64,000 bases of DNA from Desarmillaria ectypa (lineage: Eukaryota; Basidiomycota; Agaricomycetes; Agaricales; Physalacriaceae), in contig JAUDYN010000001.1 of NCBI GenBank assembly GCA_030407005.1, positions 3,348,001-3,412,000 of the forward strand, given 5' to 3'. Positions within the stretch are counted from its first letter, which is position 1. Every line of letters begins with the position of its first letter. The notes under the pieces were generated by a model, which saw nothing but the letters and a program-made list of their open reading frames with translations, did no database searches and was not told the origin of the DNA. A program made the position numbers and the translations under genes. This document shows, piece after piece, positions 1 through 9,481 of this stretch.

Positions 1-720
1 CATTTCTCCATCTTGAGGAACAGCTTATTTTCTCATAGGCATTGGAGAACTTGTCATACCATATATTGATGCTCATCTAATCTCTTGGTGAAGATGAGAA
101 TGTTATTGAGATATATAGTTACTTTTTCTCCCACTACTAGGTCCTTGAATATGTCATTCATCATCCACTGGAAAGTGGCTGGTGAATTTGTAAGACCAAA
201 GAATATTACTGTCAGTTCAAAGAGTTCCTGGTTGGTTTGGAAAGCAGCCTTTTCTTCATCTCTATCACAAATGCATATATTATTGTACCCCCATTGAACA
301 TTGAGCTTGGAGAAATACTTTGCTCTGCATAGTTTGTCTATAAGCTTAGATGTCAGAGAAAGGGGGTATTGATTCTTGATAGTCATTTCATTCAGTTTTC
401 GATAGTCCTGAACAGGTCATAATGTTCCATCTTTCTTTTTGACAAAGAAGAAGAGTGAGGCAAAGGAGGATTTTGAAGGACAAATTCATCTGGAATCTAA
501 GTTCTCATCTAAGAACTTATCAAGTTGCTCTTGTTCATTTTGATTGAGCAGGTAGACTTTGCAGTCTAAGGTGGACTTTACATTTGGGATTAACTCGATG
601 GCATGGTCTCAGGATTTTTGAGCAGGGAGTTCATCAAAGCTATCTTTAAAGAATAGATCTTTAAAACTTTGGTACTAAGGAGGTACTAATTCCTCAAAGA
701 TTTTCTTTGGCTTTTCTGTA
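1..720 (-). pseudogene. E1 reverse transcriptase (broken, partial)
   Basis: Relic of the polymerase domain that copies element RNA into DNA. The stretch 54-386 reads KLNVQWGYNN (first catalytic Asp of the family replaced by Asn), then GLTNSPATFQWMMNDIF and YLNNILIF, where the family has YLDD. The upstream part (about 400-720) aligns with the RT entry region of E2 at 7380-7760 but carries stops. Broken by nonsense codons and small indels. Function lost. Confidence 0.85.
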
Positions 721-2342
721 TTAGCCACCATGGCTAATTTGTTTGCATGATGGATGGCTTGAAGAATGAGTTCTTCATGCATATTAACTGTGAGGATTGT
801 ATCTCCATCCTCTAGTTTTTCATCCCATCAATCTTTGTCATCAGAGTCAGAGAGTGGGAGTGGATTTTTTATGCATTGACAGTATGCAAAAATCATTGAT
901 TTGGTTTTCCAATTGATTACTGGATTATGATATTTAAGTCAGTTATGGCCTAAGTAGATAGTCTTAGAGCCTAAGTCAGTGACCACTAGGTCAATTCATT
1001 TAATATGACTGCCAATGGTCATTTGGAGTTCTATGAACTCAGTGATATCACCCACCTTATTGCAGGTTCTATCTGCATTGTATACTGGAATTGGAGCAGC
1101 AGACTTTTGAGTGTCTAGTTTGTGTTATTGAATATATGACCAGTTAATAGAGCTGCTGGTGCAGCCACTATCAAGTAATGCCTTGGTAGTTAAGGCTTTC
1201 TTCCCTGTGCAAGGGGCCAACTGTATGTCCACTAAGAAGTCCTATTCTGAACTCTTAGTTCCTCAGATATATCTGATGAGTTCACAGAGTTCATAGAGTT
1301 GCTCTTGAGCTTGACTCTCTCCAGTCTGTAAGCTCATAGTGAGCTCATCAGTAATCTCTCTGAGTTATTTGGAATAAACTCATGTGGAAAGAGCTGCTTT
1401 GGTGATTGCCAAATTCTTGGCAGTACAGACTGTTTGTAAAGTCCAGTCAACCCTGAAGGGTTTGTACCACATATGATCTAGTATCTCTTTGTTAGGCAGG
1501 ATTTCAGTTTTGGGTGTCAGAGTCAGTGGACTTGATTGTGTCTTTTGCACTTTTCAGATTTGGAAAGCCATATTGTCTTCTTTGTTGGGTACTTTGATGA
1601 TAGTGGTTCTGTGTAACTGCCTCCTCTTTACTGCCTGAGTGCTAGCAGCTTCTCCCTATTCTTTGGCCTGCATCTATGCTTCTGATGAGGTTAGAGTGAT
1701 GACCCTGCTATTCTTGCAGCTGTTGACATAGTCATCAGGTGCAGGTTCTGTTGTGGATTTGATATCTGACATCACCAATGGATTATCCATGCCCTTTGCT
1801 TGGGATGAGTTGGGCTGGGAGTAGTCACCTTTCCTCCAGCTAGTGCACACATGATCAGAAGGATGATGTGCCCATCTTGATGAAGGATTCTTAGATGTTG
1901 ATGGAGAATTCTTGGTTTCTCAGGTTTGGCCTTGATAGGTGCTTATTTCCCCCAATGGCCCTAGTGAAGCTGAGTTTGGACTTGGCTTCCTAAATAGAGG
2001 CATGAGGGTGTTCAGCTTCAGAGACTCTAGGGCATCCCATCTACTGACTTCAGTCTGCAGTTTTATCTGCATATCTAGTGAACTCATAGAAGCAAGCTCA
2101 TTGGACTTCATGGCAGTGCTAGCACCACCTGGCAAATCCTGCACTTCATTGGGGGCTCAGGAGTCTTTATATATAATTGTATCAGTGTCTTGTAGCAGGA
2201 TGATGTACCTGTTCTTTTTCGATTCTTTGGAGGTTTTCAGCTTTGAGATTGGTAATAAAGTCATATTTTTTTGTGTATTTAATTGTCTGTGTTTATAATA
2301 TTCAGTCTGACCTGCAGAAGCTGAGGACTCACCTGAGGCATT
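721..2342 (-). pseudogene. E1 protease and Gag-Pol linker (broken)
   Basis: The retropepsin active site is visible near 1145-1180 as ALLDSGCTSSSIN on the minus strand (D-S-G catalytic triad). Between protease and the gag end lies a poorly conserved linker, 1920-2144, with the element-wide word QDLPGGA. The same linker occurs in E2, E4 and E5. Several stops, one from CAA to TAA just after the gag/pol junction. Not functional. Confidence 0.75.
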
Positions 2343-2375
2343 GGTTGAGCAAGAAGAATCAAACTCTTATTGACC
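2343..2375 (-). promoter_or_regulatory. E1 gag/pol junction hairpin
   Basis: 33-nt stem-loop beginning at the last base of the gag UAG (minus strand 2377-2375). It is homologous to the hairpins at 9449-9481, 50184-50216 and 62285-62317. Here the outer stem is partly lost (GGTC against AACC) and the inner stem TAAG/CTTG keeps three pairs plus a wobble. The upstream A AAA G run and GAGTA spacer are intact. Confidence 0.5.
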
Positions 2376-4113
2376 TACTCTTTTACCTCTTTAATTATGG
2401 CCATAGAGGGCACCACTACATTAGTGGGCCCTACTGACTGAATGTCTTTGAAGTTCTTTCTCTTAGGACAGTCCTTGGCCATGTGACCCTTCTTGTTACA
2501 TCTAAAACAATGACCTTCTGCTTTTCATCGGTTGACTTCCATTGGTTGTCCCAATCTCTCATACATTGTCCATCAGCCTATACCTGAATCCTGACTGAGA
2601 CTGGTGTTGGCCATTGGCTTTGGAGCTGAGAAACTTGTCACCCCAGCAGTGGCTTTGCCACTGGGTTGATGTGATGGGGGATAGGAGTTCTTCTCTAGGT
2701 ATTTCAATGGTCTGGTCAAAGACCCATTTGTGCTATCATTCCTCATATATGCACATAATCCACTCCTTCCACTCAGGATAGATGCAGAGAATGTTTATGC
2801 CCATGTTGGAGATAAATATGGTATAGGATGATGGAACACCAAGGTGGACTGCCCTGACCATCATGCCATAATCATATTTGTCAGCCTGATGTCCCACCAG
2901 TTTGGCTTCTTCTTCCAATTTCTGAAAGTAGTGGGATGCTGATTGTGTTCCCATGCACAAGTTGAACATGTGTTTCTCATGGATCTTCTTGATTGTGAAA
3001 TCTCTGAATTATTGGGATAATATGTTGATGAAGTCCTCCTAGGAGGGATATCAGAAGTGGGCAGCAGTGTCATCTCAGACATTGCCAACCCAGAATTCAG
3101 GTCTCTTATACACCCACCAGTCCTTGGTGGCCCCTTTAAAATGGGAGATCACAAATAGTACCAGGTGTGATAGCACCTGGAAATAATGATGGAATACTTC
3201 AAAGTAGGTGATATAATTGCCTATGAAGCATTCAATGTCATCATGATCCCCTTTGAACAGCTTCAGGGGTTGGATGAGTATAGGTTTGATATTCATATAG
3301 GGGGCATCATTGGGGGCATTCCCAACAGGATTTGGTACTGGGTTGGGAGAACCCTTTCCAGAGAATAGTTGTGGGATTGAATACTGATCTGGTCGAGGGC
3401 TGGGGTGTCCTCTTGGGGATTTTGTTAGTCTCCATTTCTCTTTTTGAAGGTATTCCATCATCTTGTTCCTGATGGCTTCTTTTTTAGCGAGCTCCTCATG
3501 CATCTCCTTGATGCACTATTCTTTTTTGACTAGTATGGCCTTAGTCTGCTGTCAAAGTTCCTCTGCTGTAGCAGGCAGAGGTTCTGCAGAGGTGGAAGAA
3601 CTTGCTTTGGGTTCTTTGCCTGTGCCTGCAAATAGAGTGCTACCACTCTGATAGGGGTGATAACTGGTTTGTTGGACTTACATTGGTGGTGAGTCTGAAA
3701 GAGGTTGGAGTAGTAATGTGGGAGTGTCTGATAGATAATGTGAATAGAATATATTTTGGGGCTGGAACAATTCCAGCCCACTGTAGTAGCCTGTGAGACT
3801 ACTGAAATTAGGCTCTGTGCCCCACCTATTCTCTTCAGTTTGCCTCCCTCTTGGCCAGGTCCCATAATATGCATCCCAGTACACATTGCTCCTTGGCTGT
3901 CCTTGGTTGTAGGTCTGGGGCCAGATCTCCTGCTGCAGGCATATATAGCTTATGAAATCTATTTGCCTATATATGAGTATGAATGTTGAGACCTAGATTA
4001 GGTCTCTGTATGGGGCCACCCCTGTTAAAGGCCAACCACTCATCCATTTCTGGGCAAATTTGAGGCCAAGGGGTCCTAGCCTCTACATTGGCACATTGTA
4101 GCTTCCAGATGGC
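2375..4113 (-). pseudogene. E1 gag, C-terminal two thirds (broken)
   Basis: Structural polyprotein relic. The Gag capsid-like domain is at 2861-3400 (PLKLFKGDHDDIECFIGNY, then a HHYFQVLSHLVLF block). The zinc-knuckle region lies near 2480-2530 and the terminal UAG at 2375-2377. A proline- and glutamine-rich stretch with a coiled-coil-like charged segment precedes the capsid region at 3400-3650. Frames shift several times. It continues at 12441 beyond E2. Confidence 0.75.
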
Positions 4114-4536
4114 TGTTATGCACTGACTTGGGCACGTGACTTGGGACAGTCAGCTGATCTCTCTGGGCCATTATGCATTCGAATGATCACCCAAGTAGAG
4201 AGATAGAAGCTGAGAGTCTTCTGTGTTGTGCAAACAAGAAGTGTATGGTTGTAATTTAAACAAGAGATAGAGTACAACTGTCTAGTTTACTCTGTTTATA
4301 TAGTATTTCTATGGCATTATAATTAGATGAAACACTACAGTCCATGCACAAACAGTGTTGAAGTAGAATGATCCGGGAGGATCATAGAACCAATAGAGAG
4401 TGTCTGGGGTGACAGACGGTGAGAACGAGGGTTGTAGTCAGTGAATAGCTGGATATGAGTTGGTTTCTTGAATAGATTAGATGGATGAGTCATGGATATG
4501 ACTTGGATAAGATAAAATAACGGAAAAATCATAACA
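4114..4536 (-). repeat. E2 3' LTR (423 bp)
   Basis: Begins TGTTATG and ends CATAACA, the TG...CA inverted ends of the family. It matches 12201-12440 almost base for base over the first 240 bp. The internal TATATAA box and the 13-nt self-primer sequence are present as in the 5' copy. It directly adjoins the polypurine tract. Confidence 0.92.
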
Positions 4537-4549
4537 TTACCCCCTTGTT
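4537..4549 (-). other. E2 polypurine tract
   Basis: Minus strand AACAAGGGGGTAA, immediately upstream of the 3' LTR. This purine run would prime plus-strand DNA synthesis. The same tract occurs at 55027-55039 (E5) and 57514-57526 (E4), and in altered form at 23369-23381 (E3). Confidence 0.85.
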
Positions 4550-4568
4550 AAAGCAGTCATCCTGACTG

Positions 4569-6130
4569 CTAAGGCTCTTCCAAAGGGGTGTCGAACTATG
4601 TTGCGATTTGACTGATCCAGTACTGATCAATCAGTTTTTTCCATATTTCTTCATCTGGATTGACAATCCACTTGGTATATCCGTCTTTTCTTTTGGCGAG
4701 GTAGGCTATGTCACCATGTTCCGAGTATTCGTGGTCTAGTATCTTGACCACTGCTTTGTCCTTGGTTGCGATTTTTGGAGTGTATATGGCACAGTTTACG
4801 CTAGCCTGATACTCTTGGATTGCTTCCAAGGCGTTCGTCATTTCATTCTCTCAGACCCATGAATTGTGCTCATGGGTCCATCCTTTCCATTTGACCAGAT
4901 AGTCTATGACTTCCCTGGATGGTTGTTCTCGCTTGGATCGTACCTTTCTGATGCACGAATCCAAGACTTCTTCAATTTTGTACTCTTCTTGACCATTGAC
5001 GAGGTCTGGAGGGGGAGGTGGCAGTGATTGTTGGTTCGGAAATGAAGGTTCAACATAGGGGGTTAACAGTTTCTTGTTGAACCAGGGATGAATCTTCCAA
5101 TGGGGCAGTAGCTTTAACTTGTATGCTGCTGCTCCCGATTTTTTGACGATTTCGAACGGTCCTGTTTGTTTGTTGTCGAGCTTCTTTTTTGGTCAGGGGA
5201 GATGCAGGTTGGTAGTGTCGAGCCATACCTTATCTCCAATTCTGTATTCCCGTGGGGATTGTTTCCTTTTGTCATATTGCACCTTCATTTGTGCCGCTGC
5301 TTTCTCTAAGGCATCATGGACCTCCTTATGGACCTTGGCCATAGTTTCGGTGAAATCGACTGCTGCGGGGTTGGTGAAGCTGGTTTTCTGAATCGACTCC
5401 AGAATGAGTCGGGGGTTTCATCCATACAGGGTCATGAACGGGCTTTTGCCTGTAGCTGAGTGAATTCAGTTGTTGTGGGTGAATTCTGCGAGTGGTAGCC
5501 ATGCTACCCAGTCAGTCTGTTGGTGGTTGACAAAGATACAGAGGTATTTTTCGACCTCCTGGTTGACTCTCTCTGTCTGTCTATCTGTCTGTGGATGATA
5601 TGCCATTGAGGTGTTCTGCGTGATGTCTAACATTTGATATAGTTTCTTCATGAATGTGGAGATGAACTGAGGTCCTCGGTCAGAGATGACTACTTGCGGC
5701 ATGCCATGTTTCACATATACATGGTTGTGAAGTATTAATGCCCATCCTTCGGTGGATAACTCCTCATTACATGGAATGAGGAGGATGTTCTTTAAAAAAC
5801 GATCTACAATGACTAGTAGAGCATCATGTCCTTCTGACTCTAGTAGTCCTGTTACCATGTCAACCAAGATATGGGTCCATGGAGTGTCAGGTACTGCATT
5901 GGGATGAAGAGGCGCAGCCTTGGCCTGCATATCACTCTTCATTCTCTGACAAGTCTTGCATCCTTTGATGTAAGACTCAACATCCTTCTTCATCTTCAGC
6001 CACCAATACTCGCGAAGAACAAGTTCCTTGGTCTTGGCAATTTCTGGATGTCTGGCAGTGATATGATCATGGAATTGTGCAATGATCTCACCATGTAGAA
6101 TAGAGTCATTGGGAATATAGACTTGTCCAT
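4569..6130 (-). pseudogene. E2 integrase with C-terminal chromodomain region
   Basis: Integrase inserts element DNA into the host genome. 5466-5993 shows the zinc-finger tail (SYIKGCKTCQRMK) and the DDE core: VDMVTGL, ISDRGPQF, and Glu in RVNQEVEKYL at retroviral-type spacing. Downstream is a GPY/F-like region. Then comes a chromodomain at about 4815-5000, with EYKIEEVLDS, YLVKWKGW and NALEAIQEY. A second chromodomain-like module at about 4640-4760 has VVKILDHEY, IAYLAKRKDGYTKWI and LIDQYW. Pol ends with TAG at 4569-4571. Isolated nonsense codons (TGA, TAG) and frame changes inactivate it, but most of the fold-defining residues persist. Confidence 0.9.
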
Positions 6131-7800
6131 TATACTACAGGATTTCATCTTCCTGGGTGATTCCCTGTTTGTGGTTGAGGGATTTCTCAATCCCATGGTC
6201 GCACTGGTCCTTCTGTTTCATTGCATCTCTTACATGCATGAGTCGTTCCTCCATGGTGGGCAATATCAATGCCCGGAAATGCTCAGGGGAGAGGACAATC
6301 ATGTCCTGATTGTCTTCTTTTCCTTGATCATGATCATCCCATCTGCTGAGAAGATCAGCCTTCTGATTTGCAGTTCCAGCTTTATGTTGAAGGATAAAGT
6401 GGTATTCCACTAACTCAGTGACCCACCGAGCTTGTCAGCGGTTCAACTTCTGGGGTTTCCAGAAATACTGGAGGTTTTGATGATCTGTCCAGATTTCGAT
6501 GGTCTCTTTGGCGCCACTCTTCTAGTGCTAGCATGATTGCTAGTAGTTCCTTGTCATAGATCTCATAGTTATGCTCAGTGATGGTGAGTGCTTTTGACAT
6601 AAAGGCGACTGGTCTCCATTTGCCTTCCTTTTCTTGACTTAGGATGGCACCAATGGCTCCGTCATTAGCATTGGCTTTGACTTGGAACTTTCTGTCATCT
6701 GAGGGAATCGTAAGAACTACATTTGTTGTCATCAACTTCTTGAGTTGATTAAATGCTTGTTCCTGTTCTGATCCCCACATTCAGTCTACCTTTCCAGTTA
6801 ACTGAGTAAGGGGACATACTATCTTGGAGTAGTCCTTGATGAACTTCCAGTAGAAGTTTGTGAATCCTAAGAAGGACTGTAATTCCTTCTTTTTTGTCAG
6901 GGTAGGCCATTCTACTATGCCTGCAATCTTGATTGGGTCCATGCGAATGGCATCTTCACTGATGATAACTCCTAAGTATTCGGTCTCAAGCACTTCGAAC
7001 TCGCATTTCTCGGCTTTGAGGAACAGTTTGTTCTCTCAGAGACGTTGGAGTACTTGTTGGACTATGTCTCGATGTTCGGACAAGGATTTTGTGAATATGA
7101 GTATATTATCGAGGTAAATGGTGACTTTTCCTCCGGCAATCAAATTCTTGAATATGTCGTTCATCATCCACTGGAATGTGGCTGGTGAGTTCGTAAGTCT
7201 GAAGAACATAACCATAGGCTCGAAGAGTCCTCAATTAGTTCTAAATGCAGCTTTTTCTTCATCCCTGTCTCAAATACAGACATTATTGTATCCCCATCGG
7301 ACGTCCAGCTTGAAGAAGTACTTGGCTCCACGTAGTTTGTTGATTAGCTCAGAAATGAGTGGAAGAGGATAATAATTCTTGATTGTCATTTTGTTCAGTT
7401 TTCGATAATCCTGAACCGGTCGTAGGGAACCATCCTTTTTCTTGACAAAGAAGAAAGGGGATGTGAAGGGAGATTTCGAGGGACGGATACGTCCCAAGTC
7501 TAAGTTCTCATTTAAGAACTTGTCCAGTTGTTCTTGCTCATTTCTGTTGAGTGGATACACCTTGCAATCCAAGGTAGATTTTGCGTTGGGGACCAATTCG
7601 ATTGCATGATCCCAGGGTCTTCTTTCAGGTAACTCGTCAAAACTTTCTTTGGAGAACAGGTCTCTAAAGCTTTGATACTGAGGAGGCATGAGCTCCTCGA
7701 ATGTCTGCTTTGGTTTTTCGGCATTGGCAGCAGCCTGCCAGCTCATTTGCATGATGGATGGCATGAAGGATTATTTCTTCTTGCATATTGACTGCAAGAA
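6131..7800 (-). pseudogene. E2 reverse transcriptase and RNase H
   Basis: RT motifs in order: LPERRPWDHAI entry region, RIRPSKSPFTSPFFFVKKKD, QDYRKLNKMTIKN, the first catalytic Asp in FKLDVRWGYNN, and YLDNILIF where YLDD is expected. The thumb and connection follow (FLGFTNFY). RNase H starts at 6780 with AIGAILSQE, FMSKAL and YEIYDKELLAIMLALEEW. The first RNase H carboxylate is Asn here (ANANDGA). About 16 bp are deleted near 6513 (the HYLMGT segment present in E5), which shifts the frame into integrase. Not functional, but the best preserved RT of the minus-strand copies. Confidence 0.9.
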
Positions 7801-9480
7801 TACTTTCTCCTTCCTCGAGCTCTTTGTCCCATCAATCCTCTTCATCTGCATCAGATAACATGAAGTGATTCTGAATGCAATGACATCATCGAAATGTCAA
7901 GGTTCCCACCTTCCAGTTAACGAAAGGGTTGTAGTGTTTAAGCCAGTCATGGCCCAAGTACACAGTCTTGGAGCCTAAATCAGTGACTGCCAGGTCAATT
8001 CATTCGCTGTGTCCTCCGATGGTCATTCAGAGTTCTATGAATTTGGTAACGTCCCCTGCCTTGTTGCACATTCCATCGGCATTGTAGACCGGTATAGGGG
8101 CTGCAGCCTTCCTGGTGTCCAGCTGGTGTTGTTGGACGTAAGTTCGATTGATAGAGCTGCCTGTGCAGCCACTATCCAACAATGCTTGGGTTGTCAAAGT
8201 CTGTTTCCTGGTACATGGGGAAAGTTGGATATCCACCAAGAAGTCCTGTCCGGAACTCTTGATACCGTGAATATAATGAATTGGTTCATGTAATTCGTAG
8301 AGCTGTTCTCAGGCTATACTCCCTCTCATCTTCAAGCTTTGAATAAGCTCATCATCGATTTCTCCAAGTCATTTGGGATGTACCCAAATAGAGAGAACCA
8401 CTTTGGCAATTGCCAAATTCTTGGAGTCACGAACTGTGCGCAATGTCCAATCAATTCCGAATGGTCTGAGCCATTGGAAATCGTTCTGCTTCCCCATACA
8501 TTTGAAAGACTTGTCTTGCTTCCCCGTGTGTTCGGAAGTGTCTGATACCCCCTTGTTAGGATAGGTGTCGGGTTTGACACTTCCCCTTGCATTTGGAAGG
8601 TCAATGGTCTGTGGTTCTGGTGTTCTGGATATTGGAGTACTGGCTTTGGATTGGCTGACTTGCCACATCCTAAAAGCCATATCATCTTCTTCGTCAGGTA
8701 CTTCAATGATAGTAGTTCTGTTGGAATGCCCCCTTTTTATCACCTGGGTGCTAGTGACTTCCCCCTGTTCTTCAGCTGGCACCACTCGCGACAGAGTTTG
8801 AATTTCCTTGGTCATTGACTCCCAGCTAGTGCCTAAGGCGACCTTCACATGTTTGCAACCCGTACCAGTCTGGTTTGGGTAATCCTGCCCCCTTTTTATT
8901 GCCTGGGCACTAGCAACTTCCTTCCTGTCAGCTTTGATCCTGTGACTTACCAGCCTGGTTTGGTACTCAGCTTCGTCAAGTTTTCCACTCCCCAGACCGG
9001 TTTGTCTGGGGCATCGGTCCTGGCCTTGGTTAGAGGCACTGTCCTGGTCCTCTGCTGACCCTGGTGGAACTGGTGAGCTTGCCCCGCCACTCGAGGCAGG
9101 TACTGGGACGGTCGGACTTCTGGGAGGCCTGAAGGAGTCCCACCTACTACTCCCTGCTCATCGCTGTGCACTCAGCGGTGTATCTGGTGAGCTCTGCTCA
9201 TTGGACTTTGTTGCGGCACCAACACCACTTGGCAAGTCCCACTCCAGTTTGTCGGAGGCTTGGGAATTGTCACTACAGATACTTGTGTCAGCGTCTTCTA
9301 GGAGGATGATATACCTGTTTGTTCTTGCTGATTCTTGTTTGGTCTTCAGCTTCTGTGAAATCATGGATATATTCCTTTTCATATGTAATAGTCTGTTTTC
9401 ATAATAATCAGTCTGACCTGCAGAAACTGAGGACACACCTTGAGACTTGGGCATGCAAGGGGAATCGAACCCTTGATGCC
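7801..9480 (-). pseudogene. E2 protease and N-terminal Pol linker
   Basis: Retropepsin-like protease around 7990-8240: QALLDSGCTGSSINRTYV gives the D-S-G active site, followed by a hydrophobic beta region. The linker between the gag junction and protease (about 8260-9480) is rich in Ser, Thr and charged residues. It is read in the -1 frame relative to gag; the first piece, 9158-9454, is open. Later pieces (8369-8848) are in the same frame as the protease, but RT is in another, so at least one indel separates them. Confidence 0.8.
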
Positions 9481-9481
9481 C
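9449..9481 (-). promoter_or_regulatory. E2 gag/pol junction hairpin (candidate -1 frameshift stimulator)
   Basis: Minus strand: GGGCAT and CAAGGG pair with CCCTTG and ATGCCC, giving 12 base pairs with one bulged C and an 8-nt loop, TTCGATTC. The stem starts at the G of the gag UAG (9483-9481). Upstream are the zero-frame codons GTA AAA GAG. The pol frame (-1) is open only from a TGA two codons before GTA. Slip run A AAA, 5-nt spacer, then stem. Confidence 0.6.

Larger units (their letters stand above)
1..4113 (-). mobile_element. E1, Ty3/gypsy chromovirus-type element, 3' part (interrupted by E2)
   Basis: A minus-strand LTR retrotransposon entering from the left edge inside reverse transcriptase. 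Going upstream it contains RT, protease, a linker, the gag/pol junction and gag. It stops at 4113, where the LTR of E2 begins. Its missing 5' part (gag N terminus, leader, 5' LTR) is found on the far side of E2 at 12441-13461, so E2 is nested in E1. CpG is nearly absent and all reading frames are broken. The integrase end and 3' LTR lie left of the window. Confidence 0.85.

Noticed and set aside
9449..9480. tRNA-like B box (GGTTCGATTCC on the minus strand of E2, GGTTCAATTCC in E4) suggesting an embedded tRNA gene
   Set aside because: There is no consistent D arm, anticodon arm or acceptor stem. The motif falls in the loop of the 33-nt gag/pol hairpin, is coding in the -1 frame, and E1 and E5 break the B box.
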